Shown: piece after piece, positions 1 to 6,483 of the stretch
How positions within the stretch are numbered: the first letter of the stretch is position 1
Layout of the letters: every line of letters begins with the position of its first letter
From: Gammaproteobacteria bacterium
GTDB lineage: Bacteria > Pseudomonadota > Gammaproteobacteria > SZUA-229
Assembly: GCA_029287815.1 (NCBI GenBank)
Contig: JARFQK010000291.1
Coordinates: 1-8,053 of the forward strand
Length of the DNA: 8,053 nucleotides
Direction of reading: 5' to 3'
Notes under the pieces: model-generated
What the model was told of the DNA's origin: nothing
The model's database searches: none
Seen by the model: only the letters and a program-made list of their open reading frames with translations
Made by a program: the position numbers and the translations under genes

Positions 1-26
1 GATGCGGATGCTTCTACATTAGCCAT
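1..26 (-). CDS. rpsE: 30S ribosomal protein S5, N-terminal 8 codons only (cut by window edge)
   Basis: An ATG at 26-24 opens a frame reading MANVEASA that runs off the left edge. Upstream, an AGGA lies 7 bases before the ATG, a good ribosome binding site. The assignment rests on position: in the spc operon rpsE directly follows rplR, and the gap here is 22 bases. The visible residues are in the poorly conserved S5 N-terminus, so they do not prove the identity by themselves. S5 is a 30S protein that takes part in decoding accuracy and mRNA helicase activity at the entry channel. Confidence 0.8.
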
Positions 27-48
27 ATTTCTATCCTGTCACTACGGT

Positions 49-405
49 CTAGAATCTCAAACCGTTTTCGCGGGCAGCATCAGCCAGTGCCTTGACCCTG
101 CCATGGTATTTGAAACCGGAGCGATCGAACGCCACCAGTTCTATTCCAGCTGATTTGGTTTTCTCGGCAATAGCTTTGCCAACCGCTGCAGCTGCTTCGG
201 CATTGCCGGTTGACGCCAGAGCAGCACGGATGTCTCGCTGCACGGTCGACGCACTGGCAATGACCTTACTTCCGGATGGATCGATCACCTGTGCGTAAAT
301 GTGTTTCGGTGTGCGGTGGACACTCAACCGATGAACGCCGAGTTCACGGATCTTGACACGTGCTCTCTTTGCTCGACGAAGTCTGCTTTCTTTTTTCGAT
401 TTCAT
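49..405 (-). CDS. rplR: 50S ribosomal protein L18
   Basis: This gene encodes a 118-residue L18 (E. coli 117), which binds 5S rRNA and, with L5, anchors it in the central protuberance of the large subunit. The N-terminus is very basic (residues 1-20, many K and R), as expected for the RNA-binding tail. Family signatures are HRTPKHIYAQ at about 30-39, the AAAAVGKAIAE stretch at about 71-81, and FDRSGFKYHGR at about 93-103 followed by ALADAARENG. The ATG start matches the E. coli start. The ribosome binding site is weak: the only purine-rich candidate, TTGAGCAG, lies more than 10 bases away. Translation may therefore depend on coupling to rplF, whose stop is 28 bases upstream. The stop is TAG. 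Confidence 0.98.
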   Translation of the reverse strand: MKSKKESRLRRAKRARVKIRELGVHRLSVHRTPKHIYAQVIDPSGSKVIASASTVQRDIRAALASTGNAEAAAAVGKAIAEKTKSAGIELVAFDRSGFKYHGRVKALADAARENGLRF

Positions 406-433
406 AGCAATGGTCTGCTCAATTTTCGCTAGC

Positions 434-967
434 CTATTTCTTCTTGGCTTCTTTACGGATCACACGCTCGTCAGAATAACGCACGCCTTTACCCTTGTAG
501 GGTTCCGGTGGCCGATAGCCCCGTATATCTGCCGACACCTGTCCAACTTTCTGCTTGTCCGCACCCTTGACAACGATTTCGGTCTGGCTCGGTGTTTCCA
601 CCGTGATACCTTCAGGGACGTCGTAAACGACGGGATGAGAGAACCCCAGGGTCAGGTTTAATTTATTGCCCTGGGCTTGTGCACGATACCCGACGCCAAC
701 GAGCTCGAGTTTTTTTTCAAAGCCCTGACTCACACCGACGACCATATTGTTCGCCAGCGAACGCATTGTGCCCGCCATTGCAATCGAGCCATCGACACCT
801 TCTTTGCCGACAAACCGCATGCCGCTATCATCCTGCTGGACCTCGACTCGCTCATTCACGACCATCGCGAGATTGCCGTTCTTCCCCTTAACTGTAATCG
901 AACTGCCACTGATGTTGACTTCAACACCCGATGGAATTTCGACCGGTTTGTTCGCTATACGTGACAT
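434..967 (-). CDS. rplF: 50S ribosomal protein L6
   Basis: This gene encodes a 177-residue L6, the same length as in E. coli. L6 binds 23S rRNA near the sarcin-ricin loop and the factor-binding region of the 50S subunit. It shows the duplicated L6 fold: an N-terminal half with the VKGKNG turn at 27-32 and a C-terminal half with LVGVGYRA at 89-96, LGFSHPV at 107-113 and the highly conserved PEPYKGKGVRY at 154-164, then a lysine-rich tail ending AKKK. The ATG has AAGAG 8 bases upstream. It follows rpsH by 37 bases, the usual spc order. The stop is TAG. Confidence 0.98.
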   Translation of the reverse strand: MSRIANKPVEIPSGVEVNISGSSITVKGKNGNLAMVVNERVEVQQDDSGMRFVGKEGVDGSIAMAGTMRSLANNMVVGVSQGFEKKLELVGVGYRAQAQGNKLNLTLGFSHPVVYDVPEGITVETPSQTEIVVKGADKQKVGQVSADIRGYRPPEPYKGKGVRYSDERVIRKEAKKK

Positions 968-1004
968 TTCAAAACTCTTAACTTGATGATCATTGACGAA
1001 ACCG

Positions 1005-1394
1005 TTACGAAATCGTACAGATTACTTCACCACCACGACCTTCTTCTCTGGCTTTTTTATCCGTCATCACGCCTGCAGAAGTGGAGATGATCGCCACACC
1101 CAGTCCGTTGAGCACCTTTGGCAACTCATCCTTGTTCTTGTAGATACGCAACCCGGGTCTGCTCACGCGCTTGAGCTCTTCTATCACCGGACTGCCCTGA
1201 TAATATTTCAATGTAATGGTCAGTTCAGGCCGTGTTTGCGTGCTGACAGCGTAATCGGTGATGTAACCTTCTTCTTTCATCACATCTGCAATAGCCAGCT
1301 TGGCTTTGGATGACGGCATAGTCACGTCGATTTTCCCGGCAGATTGCGCATTGCGAATGCGCGTCAGCATGTCAGAGATTGGATCTGTCATCAT
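1005..1394 (-). CDS. rpsH: 30S ribosomal protein S8
   Basis: S8 binds helix 21 of 16S rRNA early in 30S assembly and, in E. coli, represses the spc operon by binding its mRNA around the rplE start. The protein begins MMTDPISDMLTRIRNAQ and carries the C-terminal signature STSAGVMTDKKAR at about 104-116, with VSRPGLRIY at 77-85. The frame stays open upstream to an ATG at 1445, but that would overlap rpsN by 32 bases and add 17 residues unlike any S8. I chose the ATG at 1394 (129 residues; E. coli 130) because TAGGGTG lies 6 bases upstream. The next ATG at 1391 (128 residues) is equally compatible with the family. rpsN ends 19 bases before it. Confidence 0.97.
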   Translation of the reverse strand: MMTDPISDMLTRIRNAQSAGKIDVTMPSSKAKLAIADVMKEEGYITDYAVSTQTRPELTITLKYYQGSPVIEELKRVSRPGLRIYKNKDELPKVLNGLGVAIISTSAGVMTDKKAREEGRGGEVICTIS

Positions 1395-1413
1395 AATTAG
1401 CACCCTACCCCGC

Positions 1414-1719
1414 TTACCAGCTTGCCTTGACCAGACCCGGGACATCGCCGCGCATGGCTGCTTCTCTCAGTTTATTGCGGCACAGGCCGAATTTGCGAAA
1501 ATAACCATGTGGCCTTCCCGTCACGCGGCAGCGATTTCGCTGTCTCGATGGACTGGAGTCGCGTGGCAGCAACTGCAATTGCTTTTGTGCTTCCATCTTT
1601 TCTTCTATGCTCGCATCAGCGCTTTTCAGCACAGCGCGCAAAGCTTGACGTTTTTCCGCATATTTTTTCACAAGACGTGCACGCTTCAGCTCACGTTGTA
1701 CCATCGAAACTTTTGCCAT
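1414..1719 (-). CDS. rpsN: 30S ribosomal protein S14, long zinc-free type
   Basis: This gene encodes a 101-residue S14, the same length as in E. coli. S14 sits in the 30S head next to S3 and S10. The conserved core runs LPRDSSPSRQRNRCR (about 51-65), TGRPHGYFRKFGL (67-79) and REAAMRGDVPGLVKASW to the end. The four-cysteine zinc motif of short S14 proteins is not complete: C64 and C80 occupy the first position of each CXXC pair, but the second positions are T67 and K83. This is therefore the C-minus form, common in gammaproteobacteria. It starts at an ATG 27 bases after rplE, preceded by purine-rich sequence with GAGA about 9 bases upstream. The stop is TAA. Confidence 0.98.
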   Translation of the reverse strand: MAKVSMVQRELKRARLVKKYAEKRQALRAVLKSADASIEEKMEAQKQLQLLPRDSSPSRQRNRCRVTGRPHGYFRKFGLCRNKLREAAMRGDVPGLVKASW

Positions 1720-1746
1720 ATCCGCGTTCTCTATCTCTCTTCTTAC

Positions 1747-2286
1747 TCAGTTCTTAAATGGGAAGTTAAATGCCGCCAGCAATGCTCGAGCGTCATCATC
1801 GTTAGTCGCCGATGTCGTTATATTGATATCCATGCCACGCAGCGCATCGATTTTGTCGTAGTCGATTTCCGGAAATATGATCTGCTCTTTCACGCCCATG
1901 TTATAGTTTCCACGGCCATCGAACGCCTTGGGACTCATACCGCGAAAATCGCGTATACGCGGTATTGCAACACTGATCAGGCGATCCAGGAATTCATACA
2001 TGCGGTCTTTTCGCAAAGTCACCTTGCAGCCGATCGGATAACCTTCGCGCACCTTGAACGAGGCCACGGATTTTCGCGCCAGAGCAGTGACAGGCTTCTG
2101 CCCCGAGATCTTTTCCAGATCGCCCAGGGCGTTCTCGATGACTTTCTTATCACCGATGGCCTCACCGACACCCATGTTGAGCGTGATTTTTTCTATGCGC
2201 GGCACCTGCATGATGTTTTGATAACCACGCTCGTCCATCAGCTTCTTGACGACGGTATCTCTATAAAATTGCTGTAATCTCGCCAT
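1747..2286 (-). CDS. rplE: 50S ribosomal protein L5
   Basis: This gene encodes a 179-residue L5, the length of E. coli L5. It binds 5S rRNA with L18, forms intersubunit bridge contacts with S13, and touches P-site tRNA. Recognisable blocks are the start MARLQQFYRDTVVKKLM, VPRIEKITLNMGVGEA at about 28-43, a KISGQKPV block and KSVASFKVREGYPIGCKVTLR in the middle, the RDFRGMSPKAFDGRGNY block, and IDYDKIDALRGMDI followed by TTSATND near the C-terminus. The ATG follows rplX by 11 bases. The only Shine-Dalgarno-like bases (TAGG) include the rplX stop codon, so translation is probably coupled. In E. coli the S8 repressor binds at this junction. Confidence 0.98.
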   Translation of the reverse strand: MARLQQFYRDTVVKKLMDERGYQNIMQVPRIEKITLNMGVGEAIGDKKVIENALGDLEKISGQKPVTALARKSVASFKVREGYPIGCKVTLRKDRMYEFLDRLISVAIPRIRDFRGMSPKAFDGRGNYNMGVKEQIIFPEIDYDKIDALRGMDINITTSATNDDDARALLAAFNFPFKN

Positions 2287-2297
2287 AATCAGTAAAC

Positions 2298-2615
2298 CTA
2301 AACGTCTACAACCTCGCCATTCGATTTGAAGTAACGAACCTTGCGTCCATCTTCCAGTGTTCTAAATCCAATCCGATCACCTTCGTTGGTCATGGGGTTG
2401 AACAACATGACATTAGACACATGAAGCGGCATCTCCTTATTCACGATGCCGCCCTCGATACCCTGCATCGGGTTGGCCTTAGTGTGTTTCTTTACCATGT
2501 TGATGGACTCAACCAGCACACGATCATCTGCCAGCACTTTGAGGACCGTTCCCTGGCGGCCCTTGTCTCTTCCGGCAATGACAACAATCTGGTCACCTTT
2601 ACGCAAACGTTTCAT
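2298..2615 (-). CDS. rplX: 50S ribosomal protein L24
   Basis: This gene encodes a 105-residue L24 (E. coli 104), an assembly-initiating protein that binds the 5' region of 23S rRNA and lies near the peptide exit. The KOW domain is at the N-terminus, with GDQIVVIAGRDKGRQGTV at about 7-24, followed by NMVKKHTK and the family pattern GGIVNKEMPLHVSNVML in the middle. It starts at an ATG with AAGGGG 8 bases upstream, overlapping the rplN stop region; the gap to rplN is 11 bases. The stop is TAG. Nothing is unusual. Confidence 0.98.
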   Translation of the reverse strand: MKRLRKGDQIVVIAGRDKGRQGTVLKVLADDRVLVESINMVKKHTKANPMQGIEGGIVNKEMPLHVSNVMLFNPMTNEGDRIGFRTLEDGRKVRYFKSNGEVVDV

Positions 2616-2626
2616 CTTGATACCCC

Positions 2627-2995
2627 TTACAACACTTCCGGTGCGAGCGAGATGATCTTCATGAACCTCTCGGTTCTGAGCTCCCGAGTTACCGGACCAA
2701 ATATGCGTGTGCCAATAGGTTGCAACGCGTTATTCAACAACACAGCTGCGTTGGAATCGAAACGGATCAGCGAGCCGTCCTGTCTGCGAACGCCCTTGGT
2801 CGTACGTACGACCACAGCGTTATAGACCTCACCTTTCTTCACCTTGCCACGAGGGATTGCGTCCTTGACGCTGACTTTGATCACGTCACCAACCGATGCA
2901 TAACGACGATGGGAACCGCCCAGCACCTTGATGCACTGCACTTTGCGCGCACCACTATTGTCAGCTGCATTTAGGACTGTTTGCATTTGTATCAT
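2627..2995 (-). CDS. rplN: 50S ribosomal protein L14
   Basis: This gene encodes a 122-residue L14 (E. coli 123), a subunit-interface protein that forms bridges to 16S rRNA and contacts L19. Highly conserved blocks are ADNSGARKVQCIKVLGGS (about 11-28), DAIPRGKVKKGE (45-56), VVVRTTKGVRRQDGS (61-75), and the ending GTRIFGPVTREL plus MKIISLAPEVL. It is one residue shorter than E. coli L14 in the loop before QPIGTR. The ATG has an excellent ribosome binding site, AAAGGAAG, with about 5 bases of spacing. It is the first gene of the classical spc operon and is separated from rpsQ by 57 bases, the longest gap between genes in the cluster. Confidence 0.98.
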   Translation of the reverse strand: MIQMQTVLNAADNSGARKVQCIKVLGGSHRRYASVGDVIKVSVKDAIPRGKVKKGEVYNAVVVRTTKGVRRQDGSLIRFDSNAAVLLNNALQPIGTRIFGPVTRELRTERFMKIISLAPEVL

Positions 2996-3052
2996 GAGCG
3001 CTTCCTTTGATTCATCTCTGTGTTGACTCGCACCAGTGTGGCCAGATTACGA

Positions 3053-3340
3053 TCAGGCCTCGCCGGCTCTTTCGACAACCTCGACCAGTCGCCATGACTT
3101 CGTTTTCGACAAAGGACGGCACTGCTCGATCACCACAACATCGCCTTTGTTGCACTCGTTGTGCTCATCATGGACGCGCAGCTTGGTTGAACGCCTGATG
3201 TACTTTCCATAGACTGGGTGCTTGATCCGGCGCTCGACAGTCACCGTAATACTCTTGTCCATTGCGGCACTGCTGACCGAGCCGGTCAACGTGCGCTGTA
3301 CTTTTTCTTCTGCCTGTTCGGAATTTTCAGTCGTTGCCAT
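3053..3340 (-). CDS. rpsQ: 30S ribosomal protein S17
   Basis: This gene encodes a 95-residue S17, an OB-fold primary 16S rRNA binding protein of the 30S body. The core matches E. coli S17: LTGSVSSAAMDKSITV at about 18-33, KHPVYGKYIRRSTKLRVHDE at 40-59, NECNKGDVV at 61-69 and CRPLSKTKSW at 74-83. The N-terminus is about 10 residues longer than in E. coli (84 residues) and is polar and acidic (TTENSEQAEEK). There is no internal ATG that would give the shorter form. Its ATG lies 2 bases beyond the rpmC stop, so translation is likely coupled. It is the last gene of the classical S10 operon. The stop is TGA. Confidence 0.97.
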   Translation of the reverse strand: MATTENSEQAEEKVQRTLTGSVSSAAMDKSITVTVERRIKHPVYGKYIRRSTKLRVHDEHNECNKGDVVVIEQCRPLSKTKSWRLVEVVERAGEA

Positions 3341-3342
3341 AT

Positions 3343-3540
3343 TCAGCTACTCGCTTTCTTTTCATTGAGCACGGTCTTGATCCGCGCAATATCCTTGCGC
3401 ACAGCACTAAACCGGTGAACCTTGGGCATATTCCCTGCGCCCTGCTGCATCCGTAAGTTAAACTGTTCACGACGCAGATCGATCAATTCTTTGTTCAGGT
3501 CCGCTACGGACATGTTCCTGTATTCGGTTGCATTTGCCAT
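3343..3540 (-). CDS. rpmC: 50S ribosomal protein L29
   Basis: This gene encodes a 65-residue L29, a small two-helix protein next to L23 at the polypeptide exit. The family pattern is visible: MSVADLNKELIDLRREQFNLRMQ in the first helix, then HRFSAVRKDIARIKTVLNEK in the second. Start choice: the ATG at 3540 shares its A with the rplP stop (TGATG) and has AAGGTG 5 bases upstream, so I prefer it. A GTG one codon earlier (3543) is in frame but only 2 bases from the Shine-Dalgarno sequence. Overlap with rplP on one side and a 2-base gap to rpsQ on the other imply tight translational coupling. Confidence 0.96.
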   Translation of the reverse strand: MANATEYRNMSVADLNKELIDLRREQFNLRMQQGAGNMPKVHRFSAVRKDIARIKTVLNEKKASS

Positions 3541-3953
3541 CACATCACCTTGCGCTGAATGAAGGTTGTCTTGATCGGTAGCTTGTTGGCCGCAAGACGA
3601 AAAGCCTCGCGCGCCAGCTCTTCACTCACCCCTTCCATTTCGTATAACACGGTGCCTGGCTGTATTTTCGCGACCCAGTGATCGATGTTGCCCTTACCTT
3701 TACCCATACGCACTTCTAGAGGCTTGCTGGAAATCGGCACATCCGGGAAGATACGAATCCAGATCTTGCCACCACGTTTGATGTGGCGTGTCATCGCGCG
3801 CCGCGCAGACTCGATCTGTCGCGCCGTGACCCTGCCACGCTCGGTGGCCTTCAGACCGTATTCACCGAAGCTTACTTTGTTGCCAGCCTGAGCCAGGCCC
3901 CGGTTTTTGCCTTTGAACTGTTTACGAAATTTTGTGCGTTTTGGCTGTAACAC
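3540..3953 (-). CDS. rplP: 50S ribosomal protein L16
   Basis: This gene encodes a 137-residue L16 (E. coli 136), which sits at the A-site side of the peptidyl transferase region. It begins LQPKRTKFRK after the initiator and carries RGLAQAGNKVSFGEYGLKA (about 18-36), TARQIESARRAMTRHIKRGGKIWIR (43-67) and VRMGKGKGN at 81-89. R82 corresponds to the E. coli Arg81 that the oxygenase RoxA/YcfD hydroxylates. The end is LPIKTTF followed by KVM. The start codon is GTG, confirmed by family alignment of the N-terminus and by AGGAAG 6 bases upstream. The Shine-Dalgarno sequence abuts the rpsC stop codon 12 bases away. Confidence 0.98.
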   Translation of the reverse strand: MLQPKRTKFRKQFKGKNRGLAQAGNKVSFGEYGLKATERGRVTARQIESARRAMTRHIKRGGKIWIRIFPDVPISSKPLEVRMGKGKGNIDHWVAKIQPGTVLYEMEGVSEELAREAFRLAANKLPIKTTFIQRKVM

Positions 3954-3965
3954 TGGACTCTTCCT

Positions 3966-4652
3966 CTAACTCGCACTGGCCGTTTTGCCAACTTCGACTT
4001 CGGACTCCTGGTACAAGTCGAAAACTTCACCTTTGTAGATCCAAACCTTGACGCCAAGAATGCCATAGGTCGTCAGTGCTTCGGCAAAGCCGTAATCGAT
4101 GTCTGCCCGCAGCGTGTGCAATGGTACCCGCCCTTCCGCATAACATTCGCTGCGCGCGATCTCAGCACCGTTCAGACGACCGGCGACCATGATCTTGACG
4201 CCTTCAGCGCCCATACGCATCGTATTCTGAATTGCGCGCTTCATCGCCCGACGAAACATCACGCGTCGCTCCAGCTGCTGCGCAATACTCTCGGCGACCA
4301 ATTGAGCGTCGAGTTCAGGTTTACGGATCTCTTCGATGTTGATTTTCACGCTGTTGATGTGCAGACCGATCAGCTTCGCGACTTCCTCTCGCAATCTTTC
4401 GATGTCTGCGCCTTTCTTACCGATGACGACACCCGGCCGGGCCGTATGGATCGTGATCACCGCGGCACGCGTCGGACGCTCGATCTGTATTCTGCTGACA
4501 TTGGCATTCTCCAGCTTTTTCTTCAGGTACTCACGGACCTTGATATCGGCATTCAGCAGATTTGGGAAATCTGCTGACGACGCGTACCATTTGGAATTCC
4601 AGTCAGTGGAAATGCCGAGTCGAATACCTACCGGATGTACTTTTTGTCCCAT
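3966..4652 (-). CDS. rpsC: 30S ribosomal protein S3
   Basis: This gene encodes a 228-residue S3 (E. coli 233), which forms part of the mRNA entry channel and contributes to ribosomal helicase activity. The start MGQKVHPVGIRLGI is universal for the family. A KH type II domain has its GXXG loop in GVVIGKKG at 74-81. FRRAMKRA at 133-140 holds R134, R135 and K138, matching the E. coli helicase residues R131, R132 and K135. The C-terminal domain shows GRVPLHTLRADIDYG and GVKVWIYKGEV (200-210). The tail is short and variable. The ATG has GAGAGA about 6 bases upstream, beginning at the rplV stop 11 bases before. The stop is TAG. Confidence 0.98.
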   Translation of the reverse strand: MGQKVHPVGIRLGISTDWNSKWYASSADFPNLLNADIKVREYLKKKLENANVSRIQIERPTRAAVITIHTARPGVVIGKKGADIERLREEVAKLIGLHINSVKINIEEIRKPELDAQLVAESIAQQLERRVMFRRAMKRAIQNTMRMGAEGVKIMVAGRLNGAEIARSECYAEGRVPLHTLRADIDYGFAEALTTYGILGVKVWIYKGEVFDLYQESEVEVGKTASAS

Positions 4653-4663
4653 TACGATCTCTC

Positions 4664-4996
4664 TTAGCTGTCAGCCACAGCCACGGTAATGTGACTGGTA
4701 CGCTTGAATATTCTATTGGCACGGCCTTTGGCGCGCGCTTCCAGTCGCTTCATGACCGGCCCTTCGTCGACATAGACACGAGAAACCTTCAATTCGTCGA
4801 TGTCAGCACCTTCGTTATGCTCGGCATTCGCGATCGCCGATTCAAGAACCTTCTTCATGATCGCAGCCGACTTTGTCGTGCCAAACGTCAATGTGTTCAA
4901 GGCATCCTCGACTGCAAGGCCACGAATCTGATCCGCGACCAGACGGCATTTTTGCGGTGAGATGCGTGCAAATCTGTGTTTTGCTGTCGCTTCCAT
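4664..4996 (-). CDS. rplV: 50S ribosomal protein L22
   Basis: This gene encodes a 110-residue L22, the E. coli length. Its long beta-hairpin reaches into the exit tunnel and, with L4, forms the constriction. Conserved parts are ISPQKCRLVADQIRG (12-26), ESAIANAEHN (52-61), VDEGPVMKR (76-84) and RAKGRANRIFKRTSH (88-102). The hairpin tip (about 82-93) is intact, without the deletions known to give macrolide resistance. The ATG lies 19 bases after rpsS. The ribosome binding site is weak (GAAG about 9 bases upstream), so coupling to rpsS is likely. The stop is TAA. Confidence 0.98.
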   Translation of the reverse strand: MEATAKHRFARISPQKCRLVADQIRGLAVEDALNTLTFGTTKSAAIMKKVLESAIANAEHNEGADIDELKVSRVYVDEGPVMKRLEARAKGRANRIFKRTSHITVAVADS

Positions 4997-5015
4997 AATC
5001 GTCTACTTCAATTGT

Positions 5016-5288
5016 CTACTTCGCTTTTCTATCGGCCGCATGGCCTTTGTAGGTTCGCGTCAGTGCAAATTCACCCAATTTGTGACCAACCATATTCTCG
5101 TTGATCAAAACCGGTACGTGCTGCCTGCCGTTGTGTACGGCAATCGTCAGGCCAACCATTTCAGGAAAGACAGTCGAACGGCGTGACCAGGTCTTTATCG
5201 GTTTCCGATCCCGGTTCTCGTTAGCCTTGATCACCTTGCTCATCAGGTGGTGATCTACAAAAGGACCTTTTTTCAGTGAGCGTGGCAC
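5016..5288 (-). CDS. rpsS: 30S ribosomal protein S19
   Basis: This gene encodes a 90-residue S19 (E. coli 92), which pairs with S13 in the 30S head and contacts the 50S in a bridge. Signatures are PRSLKKGPFVD at the start, TWSRRSTVFPEMVGLTIAVHNG (33-54), QHVPV, and MVGHKLGEFALTRTYKGH (66-83). The start codon is GTG at 5288-5286. It is supported by the universal PRSLKKGPF beginning and a strong CAGGAGA ribosome binding site 6 bases upstream. The gap to rplB is 47 bases. The stop is TAG. Confidence 0.98.
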   Translation of the reverse strand: MPRSLKKGPFVDHHLMSKVIKANENRDRKPIKTWSRRSTVFPEMVGLTIAVHNGRQHVPVLINENMVGHKLGEFALTRTYKGHAADRKAK

Positions 5289-5335
5289 TTATAGTCTCCT
5301 GAATCTGTGTATCTGTTTCTTCAGCCTGTTAAAAA

Positions 5336-6163
5336 TCAGCGCTTGTAACGACGACGGACGATCATGCCATCAGTACGTTTGTTGCTGCGGGTTCTGTATC
5401 CCTTGGTGGGCACACCCCAGGGTGACACCGGATGGCGGCCACCCGATGTCCTGCCTTCACCGCCGCCGTGCGGATGATCCACCGGATTCATCACGACACC
5501 ACGTACCGTGGGCCGAACACCGCGCCAGCGTGATGCACCAGCCTTGCCCAACGAGCGAAGACCTTGCTCGGTATTTCCGACCTCGCCGATCGTCGCGCGG
5601 CAATTGACATGGATCTTGCGCATCTCGCCAGAACGTAAACGCAATGTCGCATAGGCTCCATCGCGCGCCAGCAATTGTGCAGTGGCACCTGCGCTTCTTG
5701 CGATCTGCGCGCCTTTGCCCGGTTTCATCTCGATGCAATGAACCTGCGTACCGACCGGGATATTCGCCAGAGGAAGGCAATTACCCGTCTTGATCGCGGC
5801 ATCCGCGCCCGACAGCAACATATCACCCTGGCGGAGTCCCTTGGGCGCGATGAAGGAGCGGCGCTCACCATCACGGTAGCTCAACAAGGCGATATGCGCA
5901 CTCCTGTTCGGATCGTACTCGATCCGTTCTACGCGCGCCGGCACGCCATCCTTGTCACGTTTGAAATCAATGATCCGGTAGGCCTGCTTGTGGCCACCGC
6001 CGACGTGACGAACCGAGATGCGCCCCTTGTTGTTACGACCGCCGTTCTTGCTCTTGCTTTCAGTGAGCGCACGCAATGGTGTGCCCTTGTGCAGCTCGTT
6101 GTTGGTAACCTTCACAACGAACCTGCGTCCCGGAGAGGTCGGCTTTGTCTTTACCAGTGCCAT
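5336..6163 (-). CDS. rplB: 50S ribosomal protein L2
   Basis: This gene encodes a 275-residue L2 (E. coli 273), one of the most conserved ribosomal proteins, needed for subunit association and peptidyl transferase function. Landmarks are KPTSPGRR (7-14), GGRNNKGRI (41-49), RHVGGGHKQAYR (52-63), EYDPNRSA (82-89), IPVGTQVHCIEMKPGKG (135-151), ARSAG (155-159), LRLRSGEMRK (174-183), GKAGASRWRGVRPTVRG (206-222) and MNPVDHPHGGGEGR (225-238). H230 corresponds to the functionally important E. coli His229. The ATG has TAGGGG 6 bases upstream and is 23 bases from rplW. The stop codon is TGA. Nothing is unusual. Confidence 0.99.
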   Translation of the reverse strand: MALVKTKPTSPGRRFVVKVTNNELHKGTPLRALTESKSKNGGRNNKGRISVRHVGGGHKQAYRIIDFKRDKDGVPARVERIEYDPNRSAHIALLSYRDGERRSFIAPKGLRQGDMLLSGADAAIKTGNCLPLANIPVGTQVHCIEMKPGKGAQIARSAGATAQLLARDGAYATLRLRSGEMRKIHVNCRATIGEVGNTEQGLRSLGKAGASRWRGVRPTVRGVVMNPVDHPHGGGEGRTSGGRHPVSPWGVPTKGYRTRSNKRTDGMIVRRRYKR

Positions 6164-6186
6164 TACAAGCCCCTAATGTTTAATCT

Positions 6187-6483
6187 CTAGTGCGTGGCCA
6201 CGAAATCGATGTCATGGCCAGGGCCCAAGGTGACGTAGGCCTTGCGCAGATCCGAACGTTTGCCCAGGCGACCGCCAAACCGTTTGGTCTTGCCCTTGAT
6301 GTTCACCATACGGACTTTTTCAACCTTGACCTTGAACAGCTCTTCAACAGCCTGCTTGACTTCCGATTTGCTGGCATTCAACGCAACTTTGAACACATGC
6401 TGATTTTTTTCATCCGCCAGCCCCGTGCTTTTCTCTGACACATGGGGCGCTAACAGAATCTGATAGATACGTTCCTGATTCAT
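6187..6483 (-). CDS. rplW: 50S ribosomal protein L23
   Basis: This gene encodes a 98-residue L23 (E. coli 100) at the tunnel exit, the docking site for trigger factor and signal recognition particle. LLAPHVSEKST (10-20) contains E17, equivalent to the chaperone-docking Glu18 of E. coli. Further on are ASKSEVKQAVEELFKVKV (37-54), NIKGKTKRFGGRLGKRSDLRKAYVTL (61-86), then GHDIDF. Start choice: ATG 6483 gives MNQERIYQILLAPH, which aligns with E. coli MIREERLLKVLRAPH, and has GAGGA 9 bases upstream. An in-frame ATG at 6492 abuts that GAGGA and is rejected. The start overlaps the rplD stop by 4 bases (ATGA), so the two are translationally coupled. Confidence 0.97.
   Translation of the reverse strand: MNQERIYQILLAPHVSEKSTGLADEKNQHVFKVALNASKSEVKQAVEELFKVKVEKVRMVNIKGKTKRFGGRLGKRSDLRKAYVTLGPGHDIDFVATH

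Noticed and set aside
1395..1445. Longer rpsH starting at 1445
   Set aside because: It would overlap rpsN and add 17 residues not found in S8; the well-placed TAGGGTG supports ATG 1394.
1300..2277. A 325-codon open frame on the plus strand antisense to rpsH, rpsN and rplE
   Set aside because: It lies opposite three certain ribosomal protein genes. Its translation has no recognisable domain, is rich in H, F, R and C as antisense shadows are, and has no evident ribosome binding site.
3541..3543. GTG start for rpmC one codon upstream
   Set aside because: It is only 2 bases from AAGGTG; the ATG at 3540 has proper spacing and the common TGATG overlap with rplP.
5457..5780. Alternative minus-strand frame of 107 codons inside rplB (similarly 7287-7631 inside rplC)
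   Set aside because: Both are out-of-frame readings of highly conserved genes, with compositions typical of shadow frames and no family resemblance.
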